Shown one piece after another: positions 1-8,304 of a stretch of DNA of 64,000 nucleotides. The DNA is from Maricaulis sp039978735 (GTDB lineage Bacteria; Pseudomonadota; Alphaproteobacteria; Caulobacterales; Maricaulaceae). The stretch is taken from assembly GCF_039978735.1 (NCBI RefSeq), contig NZ_JBDWAS010000038.1, forward strand, positions 1-64,000, read 5' to 3'. Each line of letters opens with the position of its first letter. Position 1 is the stretch's first letter. The notes under the pieces were generated by a model that saw nothing but the letters and a program-made list of their open reading frames with translations, made no database searches and was not told the DNA's origin. The position numbers and the translations under genes were made by a program.

Positions 1-1
1 C

Positions 2-97
2 GCCCTGCGCCCGCTCGATACAGACGGCCAATACGCCCTCTGCTTCGGAGCCATAACCATCAAAACCATCAACCTCAACACACCGAAAATGTGTTAG
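2..97 (+). pseudogene. C-terminal tail of a transposase-like protein, cut by the window edge
   Basis: An open frame enters from the left edge and stops at TAG. The 31 residues visible start ALRPLDTDGQYALCF. They resemble the last residues of integrase-core (IS481-like) transposases, which often end before a run like the 'gccatgtccccg' repeats that follow here. No catalytic residue lies inside the window, so neither the family nor intactness can be tested. Confidence 0.35.
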
Positions 98-107
98 CCA
101 TGTCCCC

Positions 108-147
108 GAACAGGTGTCAGCCATGTCCCCGGGCTGAACACCTGTTC
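108..147. repeat. Inverted repeat after the transposase tail
   Basis: A 15 bp left arm (gaacaggtgtcagcc) pairs with ggctgaacacctgttc, with one unpaired A. It directly follows the transposase-like tail, so it may be an insertion-sequence end or a terminator. No U-run follows. Confidence 0.45.
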
Positions 148-193
148 CGGGGGCCGGGGGAAGTGGACATAGAGTGAGGAAAGAAAGGGCCGC

Positions 194-766
194 TCAATCG
201 TGCAGGCCCTTGCCGGCCAGGATGCGGGGGCGGTGTTTGGCGATGCGGTTGCGCCGGGTCTGGGCCTGTTTGGCGCCGGCGATATGCAGGACATAGCCGC
301 GCTGGCGGCCGGGGGTGAGTGCGTCGAAGGCGGCGCTGAGTTCGGCATCGCCGGCGAGCGCCTCGGTCAGTTCTTCCGGCAATTCCAGATCGGTCCGGGG
401 CGGCAGTTTCGCGCCGGAAGCCTCGACATTGATCGCCGACGCGACAAGCGCCCGCAATTGCGGTTCCGCCGACCGGATCGCGTCGGCGCCGGTGAACTCC
501 AGCCGTTTTGCCGAACGCGAATTGGGGCCCTGTTCACGCAGGAGGCCGTCCGGATCATCGACCAGCGCGCCCTTGAAGAACATCAGCGCCAGAAAGTCCT
601 TCATCGGCTGCATGATGGCGATGTTCTCGCCATCACGGGCATAGCAGGGCTTGGCCCATTTCAGCGCCTCGACGAGCCCGCAATCGAGCAGGACGGACCG
701 CAGGACCCGCATCTCATCGCGCCAGGCACCGGGCGTTTCAAGATAGTCATCGACGGGATTGGTCAT
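194..766 (-). CDS. YdeI/OmpD-associated family protein (DUF1801-like)
   Basis: This 190-residue protein starts MTNPVDDYL. The N-terminal half has the YdhG/DUF1801 pattern (WRDEMRVLRSVLLDCGL, ALKWAKPCYARDGENIA, LMFFKGALVDDP). The C-terminal half is the bacteriocin-protection/YdeI tail, ending in a basic segment (PGRQRGYVLHIAGAKQAQTR, then RRNRIAKHRPRIL). Length and both halves fit the YdeI family, a small cytosolic protein of unclear biochemical role. The reading frame stays open upstream, but the added residues are low-complexity and overlap the divergent neighbour, so I chose the inner ATG at 766. It is transcribed away from the dipeptidyl peptidase gene. Confidence 0.75.
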   Translation of the reverse strand: MTNPVDDYLETPGAWRDEMRVLRSVLLDCGLVEALKWAKPCYARDGENIAIMQPMKDFLALMFFKGALVDDPDGLLREQGPNSRSAKRLEFTGADAIRSAEPQLRALVASAINVEASGAKLPPRTDLELPEELTEALAGDAELSAAFDALTPGRQRGYVLHIAGAKQAQTRRNRIAKHRPRILAGKGLHD

Positions 767-896
767 CGCAAATCGCACCGCTTCTGTTTGCGCGCCCAAG
801 AGAAACGCATGCGGCCGCAGCGTCAACGATATTGCCCTCTCCCCAAGACGGCAGCACCCCGCTAGTGTGCCCGCGAACAATTGGGGGAGAGCGTTT

Positions 897-3158
897 ATGA
901 AGTACCGGTTGATTGCCGCCACATCCGTCCTGCTGGCTGCGTGCCAGCCGGCGCAGGACCACACGGCTGCGACACAAGACGCAGCACCGGCGGCCGAGCC
1001 AGCCCTCTCCATCGAACGCGCTTTTGCCAGCCCGGACCTGGCCGGTGCCCGGCCGCGTTCGCTGACCTTCTCGCCGGACGGCAGCCGCGTCACCTTCCTG
1101 CGCGCCAAGGAGGAGGACGCCTCCGTGCTCGACCTCTGGGCGATGGATATCGATGGCGGCGAGCCCTATCGCCTGGTCGATGCCCGCGTGCTGGCGCCGG
1201 AAGAGCAGGAGCTGTCCGAAGCTGCGCGGCAATTGCGCGAGCGCGCCCGCATCTCCGAAAGCGGCATCGTTTCCTATGACTGGGACAGCCAGGGCGAGGC
1301 CATCCTCGTGCCGCTCGATGGCGACGTCTTCCGCGTCGATGTCGAGAGCGGCGAGGCGCGGCGTCTGATGGAAACGCCGCAATACGAGACCGATGCCCGC
1401 ATCTCCCCGCAGGGCAATTTCGTCTCCTTCGTGCGCGACCAGAATCTCTACCTCATCGACCTGGAGACCGGCGAAGAGACCGCACTGACCACGGAAGGCG
1501 GCGGACTGATCTCCTGGGGCATGGCGGAATTCGTCGCCCAGGAAGAACTGGACCGGCGCACCGGCTATTGGTGGTCGCCGGACGAGCGCTATCTCGCCAT
1601 CGCGCGGGTCGATGAAAGCCCGGTCGACAATATCGAGCGCATGGAAATCGCCACCGACGGTTCGGCGGCGGTGGTCGACCAGCGCTATCCGCGCGCCGGC
1701 ACCGACAATGCGATCGTCGAGCTTTTCATCCTCGATCGCGAGACCGGTGAACGCCGCCAGGTCGAGCTGGCCGGGACCGACGACATCTATCTGGCCCGCG
1801 TGAACTGGGCGTCCGACAGTGGCACGGCCTACATCCAGGTGCTCAACCGGATGCAGAACGAACTCACCATTCTGGCCGCCGATCCGGCGACCGGCGAGGC
1901 GAGCGACTGGCTGGTCGAAACGACCGATGTGTGGATCAATCTGACGAATGATTTCCGCGCCCTCGCCGATGGCAGCGTCATCTGGACCAGCGAGGACACG
2001 CCAGGCGGCTATCGCCATATCCAGCACCGCGCCGCCGACGGCTCGCTGATCGCCCAGGTCACGGCCGGCGACTGGCTGGTCAACGAGGTCGATGCCGTCG
2101 ATGCCGAAAACGGCCTGGTCTATTTCACCGGCTGGACCGAGACGCCGCTGGAACGCCATGTCTATTCGGTGCCGCTGGACGGCTCGGCCGATCCGGTACA
2201 GATCACGCAGGGTGAAGGCCGCTGGTCGGCCACGTTCGCCAGCGATGCGGCGACCTTCATCGGCACTTATGATGACAGCGACACACCGGCCCAGACCGCA
2301 CTCTATGCGGTAGATGGCGAACGGATCCGCTGGATCGAGGAAAACGCCGTTGTCGAAGGTCATCCCTATTTCGACTATGCGGCCGATCATATCGTACCGC
2401 AGTTCGGCACGCTGACCGCGGCTGATGGCACGACACTGCACTACCAGCTCTACCTGCCGGCCGATTTCGACCCGAACCGGCAATATCCGGCGGTGCAGTA
2501 TCTTTATGGCGGCCCGCACTCCCAGCAGGTGCATCGCGGCTGGCAGGGCGTGCGTCCCCAGCTCTTCGCCCAGCGCGGCTATGTCTATTTCACCATCGAC
2601 AATCGCGGCGCGTGGAATCGCGGCCGGGAGTTCGAAAGCCATATCCAGCGCCGCATGGGATCGGTCGAAGTGGAAGACCAACTCGTCGGTCTGGACTATC
2701 TGAAAAGCCTGGATTTCGTGGACGCAGACCGGGTCGGCATCTGGGGCTGGTCCTATGGCGGCTACATGACGCTGATGACCACGCTGCAGGCGCCCGGCGC
2801 CTTTGCGGCCGGCGTGTCCGGCGCGCCCGTCACCGACTGGACGCTCTACGACACCGCCTATACCGAGCGCTACATGGACCATCCGGACGCGAACTTTGAA
2901 GGCTATCAGTCCTCCTCGGTCTTCGCGCATCTGGACAATTACGAAACGCCCCTGCTGCTGATCCACGGCATGGCGGACGACAATGTCATCTTCGCCAATT
3001 CCGTGCGGCTCTATTCGGAGATGCAGGAACGGCGCTACCCGTTCGAGATGATGACCTATCCCGGCCAGCGCCACGGCGTGCGCGGCGAGGCCCGGCAGGT
3101 CCATCTCTGGCACACGATCTTCGACTATTTCGACCGCAAGCTGAAAGACGGGGAATAG
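897..3158 (+). CDS. S9 family dipeptidyl peptidase IV-like lipoprotein
   Basis: A 753-residue protein whose first 20 residues form a lipoprotein signal (MKYRLIAATSVLLAAC), pointing to a membrane-anchored periplasmic enzyme. Residues about 40-500 are a DPP-IV-type beta-propeller (DLWAMDIDGG, WWSPDERYLAI). The C-terminal third is the alpha/beta hydrolase, with the nucleophile in GWSYGGYM (Ser near 619), an acid in MADDN (694/695) and His near 726 in GQRHGV. The family cleaves N-terminal dipeptides, preferring Xaa-Pro, which suits peptide scavenging. The start follows a good ribosome site (gggggaga, 7 bases upstream). The 800-residue extended frame is unlikely because it would bury the signal peptide. 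Confidence 0.92.
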   Translation: MKYRLIAATSVLLAACQPAQDHTAATQDAAPAAEPALSIERAFASPDLAGARPRSLTFSPDGSRVTFLRAKEEDASVLDLWAMDIDGGEPYRLVDARVLAPEEQELSEAARQLRERARISESGIVSYDWDSQGEAILVPLDGDVFRVDVESGEARRLMETPQYETDARISPQGNFVSFVRDQNLYLIDLETGEETALTTEGGGLISWGMAEFVAQEELDRRTGYWWSPDERYLAIARVDESPVDNIERMEIATDGSAAVVDQRYPRAGTDNAIVELFILDRETGERRQVELAGTDDIYLARVNWASDSGTAYIQVLNRMQNELTILAADPATGEASDWLVETTDVWINLTNDFRALADGSVIWTSEDTPGGYRHIQHRAADGSLIAQVTAGDWLVNEVDAVDAENGLVYFTGWTETPLERHVYSVPLDGSADPVQITQGEGRWSATFASDAATFIGTYDDSDTPAQTALYAVDGERIRWIEENAVVEGHPYFDYAADHIVPQFGTLTAADGTTLHYQLYLPADFDPNRQYPAVQYLYGGPHSQQVHRGWQGVRPQLFAQRGYVYFTIDNRGAWNRGREFESHIQRRMGSVEVEDQLVGLDYLKSLDFVDADRVGIWGWSYGGYMTLMTTLQAPGAFAAGVSGAPVTDWTLYDTAYTERYMDHPDANFEGYQSSSVFAHLDNYETPLLLIHGMADDNVIFANSVRLYSEMQERRYPFEMMTYPGQRHGVRGEARQVHLWHTIFDYFDRKLKDGE

Positions 3159-3184
3159 GCATTGCGTCAGGAGGGCAGACGGCA

Positions 3185-4171
3185 ATGATCCGGGCCAATG
3201 TGATCGAGAGGGCGGACGAGATCCGGAACGCGTTCCAGAACGCGTCTCCCTTCCGCCATGCCTGCATTGAAAACTTCCTCAACGAGGACATCGCAAGACA
3301 GGCGCTGGCCGACTTTCCCGGCTTCGACGAGGACGCCGCGCGCAACGAGTTCGGGGATGTCGGCCGCAAGGCGGTGAATACCGACCTGCCCCGGATCAGC
3401 CCCTTCTATGCGCAGCTGAGCGATTATCTGGTCTCCGACGATTTCATGGACGCGATGAGTGCGCTTACGGGGATCGCCGGGCTCAAACCCGACGTGAACC
3501 AGTTCGGCGGCGGCACGCATGAAAACCTCGACGGCCAGTCGCTCGATCCGCATGTCGATTTCAACTACGACATGGCCACGGGCCGGCACCGCCGGATCAA
3601 CCTGCTGATCTATCTCAACCCGGTCTGGGACGAGGCCTGGGGCGGATGTATCGAGCTGCACAGGAACCCGCGCGATCCCGAGCATGACGAGACGGCGGCC
3701 TTCGCGCCATTGTTCAACCGGGCCGTGATGTTCGAGACCAATGAGCATTCCTGGCACGGCTTCCGCCGTATCGCGATACCGCCGGGCGCGGGCGTGCAAT
3801 CGCGCAAATGCCTGTCGATCTACCTCTATACGGATGACCGGCCGGAGGACGAGATCGCGCCGCCGCACGGCACATTCTACGTCCCGCCACCCCTGCCCGA
3901 CACGCTGATCGAGGGACACACGCTGACCGGCGAGGATGTTGCGGAGATCCGCGACCGGATCCAGCGCTGGTCGCACTGGCTGGAATTCCACCAGAAGCGG
4001 GAATTGCGCATGTCGCAGGAGATCGAGGATCTGCGTGTCGCCGTGGCGCCTGAGCCCCCCTACATCAACCGGGGTGTCCGGCATCATGCCGCGGCCATGC
4101 TGCACGAGGCTGGCGAGCTTGTGATTGCGTTCGGAAACGCAGTGGGGCGGTTGTTCGGCCGCAGCGGCTAG
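3185..4171 (+). CDS. 2-oxoglutarate/Fe(II)-dependent oxygenase, prolyl-hydroxylase type
   Basis: A 328-residue protein whose centre carries the jelly-roll iron site: HVDFNYD (HxD) around residue 122, NLLIYLNPVWDEAWGG, and the distal His in NEHSWHGF near 183. SRKCLSIYLYT supplies the 2-oxoglutarate-binding Arg/Ser region. The family hydroxylates proteins or small molecules; the substrate here is unknown. About 80 residues follow the catalytic core and may be an accessory helical region. Its last four bases overlap the convergent metalloprotease gene (shared ctag). Confidence 0.8.
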   Translation: MIRANVIERADEIRNAFQNASPFRHACIENFLNEDIARQALADFPGFDEDAARNEFGDVGRKAVNTDLPRISPFYAQLSDYLVSDDFMDAMSALTGIAGLKPDVNQFGGGTHENLDGQSLDPHVDFNYDMATGRHRRINLLIYLNPVWDEAWGGCIELHRNPRDPEHDETAAFAPLFNRAVMFETNEHSWHGFRRIAIPPGAGVQSRKCLSIYLYTDDRPEDEIAPPHGTFYVPPPLPDTLIEGHTLTGEDVAEIRDRIQRWSHWLEFHQKRELRMSQEIEDLRVAVAPEPPYINRGVRHHAAAMLHEAGELVIAFGNAVGRLFGRSG

Positions 4172-4896
4172 AAGGCCACCCAGCGATCGGCATCGGCACG
4201 CATGCGGTCTCGCCGTGCCCTCCAGTCCGGCATCAGACCCGCCACCACCCGCCAGTAGGCGGGCGAGTGATTGTGCTCGACCAGGTGCGCGGCCTCATGG
4301 GCGCAGACATAGTCGATCAGTGCCTCCGGGAAGCCCATCAGCCGCCAGTTCAGCCGGATCGTGCCATCGGCCGCGCAGGAGCCCCAGCGGCGTTTCTGAT
4401 CGCGCACGATAACCTTGCGGACCGGCCGCCCCAGCTGCGCGGCATAGGCCTCGACACGCGGCGCCATCAGGGCCTGGCCCTGCCGGGTGTAGAAGCGCTG
4501 CAGGGCCGCCGTGAGGGTGCGCACGCGCAGCTCGCCGGACAGGTCCGGATCGTGGCGCAGGACCAGCCCGTCGTCATCGCGGCGAACACTTGTGCGCACG
4601 CCCGTCGGATCCAGCCGCAGGCTGATCTCGCCGCCCAGCCAAGGCAGAACCGCTCCGTCTACCAGGTCCAGCGTGCGCGGGGCCGGCCGGGCCGACCAGG
4701 CATCCAGCTTGGCGAGGATCCAGCCGGACTTGGAGGCCAGCGCGCGTTCGATATCCCGCTCGCTCACCCGGCGCGGTGCCGTGACTTTCAGACCGTCATG
4801 GCCGATGGAGAACCCGATCGTGCGCCGGTCCGACCGGCGCAGCAGGTAGGCGATGTCCCGGCCCTCCAGCCGGATGGAGCGGGACGCCGGCGTCAT
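4168..4896 (-). CDS. YgjP-like (DUF45) zinc metallopeptidase
   Basis: A 242-residue protein of the SprT/YgjP-like family. The zinc motif is in VCAHEAAHLVEHNHSPAYW, that is HExxH with a following conserved NHS/W block, preceded by KRRWGSC, the other family hallmark. The family has a WLM/M48-like fold and unknown natural substrates. The ATG at 4896 overlaps the stop of the upstream GAF-domain gene (ATGA), indicating translational coupling, so I prefer it over the ATG 24 bases further upstream. Confidence 0.82.
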   Translation of the reverse strand: MTPASRSIRLEGRDIAYLLRRSDRRTIGFSIGHDGLKVTAPRRVSERDIERALASKSGWILAKLDAWSARPAPRTLDLVDGAVLPWLGGEISLRLDPTGVRTSVRRDDDGLVLRHDPDLSGELRVRTLTAALQRFYTRQGQALMAPRVEAYAAQLGRPVRKVIVRDQKRRWGSCAADGTIRLNWRLMGFPEALIDYVCAHEAAHLVEHNHSPAYWRVVAGLMPDWRARRDRMRADADRWVAF

Positions 4897-5366
4897 GCCA
4901 CCGTCAGGAGATCGCCGCAAATGGCTTCAAGCCCCGCCTGGTCCTCGGTGTCGAAGGCACCGAATTCGGTGGAGTCGACATCGAGCACCGCAACGAGCGC
5001 ACCGCTGGCATCGCGCACGGGGACCACGATCTCGGAGTTCGAGCGGCTGTCGCAGGCGATATGTCCCGGAAAGGCGTGGACATCCTCGACCAGCTGGGTT
5101 TCCCCCGACGCTGCCGCCGCACCGCACACGCCCTTGCCGAAGGGGATGCGCAAGCAGCCCAGCGTGCCCTGATAGGGACCGACAACGAGTTCGGCCGGCT
5201 TGTCCGGATCGACAAGGTAGAAACCGGTCCAGAAAAAGCGCTCCCCGAAAGCCTCGCGCAGCAGGCAGGCCGCCGTGGCATAGCGCGCGGTCAGGCTGGT
5301 CTCGCCCGCAATCACCGAGGCGATCTGCTTGCGGACATCGGCATAGGTTTCGGACTTGGCGGACAT
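4893..5366 (-). CDS. Free methionine-(R)-sulfoxide reductase (GAF domain)
   Basis: A 157-residue single GAF-domain protein starting MSAKSETYADV. It matches the YebR/fRMsr family in length and in the three cysteines needed for catalysis: TLGCLRIPFGKGVCG and the later HIACDSRSNSEIVVP. The enzyme reduces free methionine-R-sulfoxide in the cytosol as an oxidative-damage repair step. It is the first gene of a two-gene unit with the YgjP-like protease (ATGA overlap). The ATG at 5366 aligns with the usual family start; an ATG 30 bases upstream is possible but less likely. Confidence 0.88.
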   Translation of the reverse strand: MSAKSETYADVRKQIASVIAGETSLTARYATAACLLREAFGERFFWTGFYLVDPDKPAELVVGPYQGTLGCLRIPFGKGVCGAAAASGETQLVEDVHAFPGHIACDSRSNSEIVVPVRDASGALVAVLDVDSTEFGAFDTEDQAGLEAICGDLLTVA

Positions 5367-5447
5367 GGTCGGTATTCCTTCTGGCAGGCCGGGCACAGAT
5401 TGGGCGTGCGCCCTCCGGGTTCAAGCCCGCGCTGCAGCCCGCGGCCG

Positions 5448-6572
5448 CTAGAGCCGCACAAGCCCGCGCAGGGAGTGCCGGATTGCGCGCTCGATGACCT
5501 GCTCGGCAATGTCGCCGCCATCGCCTCCACCGGCACTGCCCTGCCCGCCGCCATCCCGGCGGTCGCCGCGGGGATCGTCGTGCTGGCCGGTCTCGTATTC
5601 CAGACGGGTGTTGATCATGCGGATACGGGCATCGACCAGCCCGTTGATCGTCTCGTCCACCTTGGACGCGACATTCATGCCCAGCTCGCGCGCTTCCTTC
5701 ACGGAGATCGCCTGGCTGTGCGACAGTTCTCCGGAGGACAGATAGTCGGCCAGATAATGCTCCGGCTTGCCGGGCTTGCGGTGAACCGGATTGACGATCT
5801 CGCGCGCCACCTTGACCGCATACTGGTCGTATTTGCGGGCTTCGTGCGCCAGCATCACCAGCACGTCCTGGGTGGCCAGCACGCCCTTCTGCTCGATCAG
5901 GGCGTTATAGGCATCGGTGGGAAAGCCGCCATAGATCGTGTCGATCGGACCGAGCGAGGCGGTCTTGTTCATGCACACCTTGTCGGCCGCCAGCGCGATC
6001 ATCGTGCCGCCGGACATGGCGATATACGGAATATGGGCAATGACCCGCGGTTCGCGCTTGGGATTGTGGTGGCCTTTGGTCTTTTCCAGATGCTGGCGCA
6101 GGGCCTGGGCGATCATGTGGGCCGGGCGGGCATAACCGCCCAGCGTGTGCAGCACGACCACGACCTTCGCCCGCGCATTCGCCTGCCGTATCGCCGCGAC
6201 CGCCTGCAGCGCCTCGTCAAAAGCGATCTGCTGCTGGGCGCTATCGCGGCCGACAAAGTCGTCACCGAGATCATGGATCAGGTCGATCAGAACGGTATTG
6301 CCGGTCTCGATCTTCTTGCGAAGCTTCTCGTATTCCCGGCGTGCATCCTCATAGTCGGCGAAGCGCTTGCGGCGCAGCTTGACCATCTGTCGCTCGTCGG
6401 AGCTGGCGCGCTGCCGGGCCAGATGATGGGCGTAGACATAGACGAGGCCGGCGAGCACGACGAGCGCGACCGCCGCCCCGATCAGGACGGTATTGTCGAT
6501 GCCTTCGGCCACGGCACCCCCCGGGACACGCATCCAACCGAGGATGCGAAACGTCCCGGAGATATTAACCAA
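5448..6572 (-). CDS. SDH-family Clp-fold serine protease, membrane-anchored
   Basis: A 374-residue protein with one N-terminal membrane segment (VLIGAAVALVVLAGLVYVYA, about residues 29-48), then a coiled, charged linker and a ClpP/crotonase fold. VIAHIPYIAMSGGTMIALAAD contains the nucleophilic Ser, and SLGPIDTIYGG follows. This is the serine-dehydrogenase-proteinase (PF01972) pattern, a membrane-bound ClpP-like family of poorly known substrates. The ATG at 6533 is an alternative start that would place the membrane segment closer to the N-terminus. The C-terminus is rich in Asp, Gly and Arg. Confidence 0.8.
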   Translation of the reverse strand: MVNISGTFRILGWMRVPGGAVAEGIDNTVLIGAAVALVVLAGLVYVYAHHLARQRASSDERQMVKLRRKRFADYEDARREYEKLRKKIETGNTVLIDLIHDLGDDFVGRDSAQQQIAFDEALQAVAAIRQANARAKVVVVLHTLGGYARPAHMIAQALRQHLEKTKGHHNPKREPRVIAHIPYIAMSGGTMIALAADKVCMNKTASLGPIDTIYGGFPTDAYNALIEQKGVLATQDVLVMLAHEARKYDQYAVKVAREIVNPVHRKPGKPEHYLADYLSSGELSHSQAISVKEARELGMNVASKVDETINGLVDARIRMINTRLEYETGQHDDPRGDRRDGGGQGSAGGGDGGDIAEQVIERAIRHSLRGLVRL

Positions 6573-6616
6573 ACCCTAACGAGACCGACAAGCTGAACCG
6601 GTCCGTTTCCGCCCGA

Positions 6617-7522
6617 TCAGTCGAGCGCACCCGACACCGTGGAAGCGCCGCCACCGCCTGCCGCGACCTCGCGCTCGCCGGCCAGCTGGTTCAGAAGACC
6701 GGCCAGACGAACGCCAGCCTGTTTCAGCCGGTCGCGGCTCGTGCGCAGCGAGCGCTGGTAGTAGGCCTCGCCTGGCTCGATCGTCTGGTCGGCCCGCGCC
6801 CAGTAGTAGGCAAATTCGCGCGAGCGGACGATGTCATGGCTCTCCTGAGCCCAGCCGATGGAGTCGAGCTGGGCGTAGACGTCGACACCGCCAAGCGGGA
6901 TTTCCGCCTCGAGTGCATCGGCGAGATACTGCCAGCGTTGGGCTTCGGGGGCCCAGGGCCATTCCTCGCTCATATGGTCGAGCAGGATTTCGCTGTCCCA
7001 GACGCGATGCAGATTGGTGAAGCGCTCGCCGCGCCACAGCACGGGAATGTCATTGCCGCCACGATCACCCTCGATCGAGACATGTAGGGGCTGGTGCACA
7101 TCGCCCATCCAGTGCGCCAGGAATTTCAGCGCTTCCAGCCGCTCCGCATCGCTGCGGGCACGGTCAGCGAAAATGCCGGCATGAAGGTCGATGGCCTGGG
7201 TAAGGCAGCCGTCCTCGGCACAGTCTTCCGGGTCGATGTGCGAATCTTCCCGGGTCTGGTTCACATAGTGCCAGGGTGCCGTGTGGCGGTGTGTCGTGCC
7301 ACGCACTTCATCGGCCCAGGAACACGCATCGCGGAAATGATCGAACTGGGGATCAAGCGCGATCAGCCGGTCGACTTCGGACCGCGCGTCTTCGGTCAGG
7401 TGACGATAGGCGAGGTCGCAGACAATACGGTGGCCGTCACGGCCATAGGCTGCAGCCGGTGCCGGCACGGCAATGGCCGCCAGGGTCGCGCCCGCGGCGA
7501 CCAGACAGATCGGGAGTTTCAT
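6617..7522 (-). CDS. Secreted S1/P1-type nuclease
   Basis: A 301-residue protein with a Sec signal (MKLPICLVAAGATLAAIAVP, cut about AAA-Y). The zinc ligands of the S1/P1 family are visible: GHRIV, CSWADEVR, APWHYVN, and HWMGDVHQPLHVSIEGDRGGND in two blocks. The family cleaves single-stranded DNA and RNA in the periplasm or outside the cell. The mature protein would begin YGRDGH; well-studied family members begin with Trp, whose backbone and side chain line the zinc site, so Tyr here is a notable substitution. Confidence 0.88.
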   Translation of the reverse strand: MKLPICLVAAGATLAAIAVPAPAAAYGRDGHRIVCDLAYRHLTEDARSEVDRLIALDPQFDHFRDACSWADEVRGTTHRHTAPWHYVNQTREDSHIDPEDCAEDGCLTQAIDLHAGIFADRARSDAERLEALKFLAHWMGDVHQPLHVSIEGDRGGNDIPVLWRGERFTNLHRVWDSEILLDHMSEEWPWAPEAQRWQYLADALEAEIPLGGVDVYAQLDSIGWAQESHDIVRSREFAYYWARADQTIEPGEAYYQRSLRTSRDRLKQAGVRLAGLLNQLAGEREVAAGGGGASTVSGALD

Positions 7523-7678
7523 GATGTTCCGCCCTTGAACCGAGCGGCCCTAACCGCTCTTCCGGGCCTGTCTAGGGGAGCGGAAGCCCTGCCTCTACTA
7601 GTCAGGGCGGGCGCGAGGCCGCCGCACCACCTGGGATGGCGGCGCGAGACCTTTTGTAATCAGCCGGTCATATACTAT

Positions 7679-7715
7679 ACCGTCCGGACGGTATTGACTG
7701 TACCGTCTGGACGGT
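7679..7715. promoter_or_regulatory. Two tandem palindromic operators before the TetR-RND operon
   Basis: accgtccggacggt (7679-7692) is a perfect 14 bp palindrome. accgtctggacggt (7702-7715) is the same site with one changed base, 23 bp further on. The spacing and the position 38 bp before the TetR start are what an autoregulated TetR operator would show. The proposed binder is the adjacent TetR protein (inference). Confidence 0.8.
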
Positions 7716-7752
7716 TTATGTGCGCCGCAACATAAATCAGGTCAGTTCCGAA

Positions 7753-8304
7753 ATGTCCGAAAAGCCCACCACCACCAAGGATCTTATTCTCGATGCCGCA
7801 GAGACCGTCGTTGCCCGCGACGGTACGCGCGCAATGACGATCGACGCTGTTGCCGCGGAAGCGAGCATTTCCAAGGGCGGCGTGCTCTATCACTACCCCA
7901 ACAAGATCGCCCTGCTCGAAGCCATGGTGACCCGCATGGTCACTGGCGTGCGCGACGACATCCACCGCGCCGAGGCCGACGCCGAAGCGGCGGGCGAGCC
8001 ACCCCTGCCGTGGGTCATCGAAGCCCTGCTGACCCGCACCACTGCGGCCGAGCCGATCGGCAATGCCATTCTCGCCGCCGCGGCCGAACAACCGCAATTG
8101 CTCGAAGCCGCCGGGAAGGTGCTGGCTGGCGAATTCCAGCGCCTGTCGGCCATGGCGCCGGACCCGGTGCTAGGCCAGATCGTCCTTCTTGCCCTCGACG
8201 GACTGAAGCTGAGCTCCATGCTGGGCCTGAGCCATGTCGAAGCACTGCAGGTCAATGCCGTGAACAACCGCCTCGTCGCAATGACCCGGGAGATGTACCA
8301 ATGA
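7753..8304 (+). CDS. TetR/AcrR family transcriptional regulator
   Basis: A 183-residue regulator. Residues about 8-55 form the TetR helix-turn-helix (LILDAAETVVARDG, then ISKGGVLYHYPNKIALLEA). The rest is the variable ligand-binding and dimerisation region. It is the first gene of a three-gene operon with an adaptor and an RND pump. The stop overlaps the next start (ATGA), so repressor and pump are co-transcribed rather than divergent. Two near-identical palindromes just upstream are its likely operators, implying autoregulation and induction by a pump substrate. Confidence 0.9.
   Translation: MSEKPTTTKDLILDAAETVVARDGTRAMTIDAVAAEASISKGGVLYHYPNKIALLEAMVTRMVTGVRDDIHRAEADAEAAGEPPLPWVIEALLTRTTAAEPIGNAILAAAAEQPQLLEAAGKVLAGEFQRLSAMAPDPVLGQIVLLALDGLKLSSMLGLSHVEALQVNAVNNRLVAMTREMYQ

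Noticed and set aside
194..1108. Extended 304-residue start for the YdeI-like gene
   Set aside because: The extra N-terminal residues run into the start of the divergent peptidase gene and match nothing; the inner ATG gives the family's normal beginning.
747..3185. 812-residue open frame opposite the dipeptidyl peptidase
   Set aside because: It is the complementary-strand shadow of a clear S9 peptidase, with low-complexity His/Gly/Arg-rich residues and no motif.
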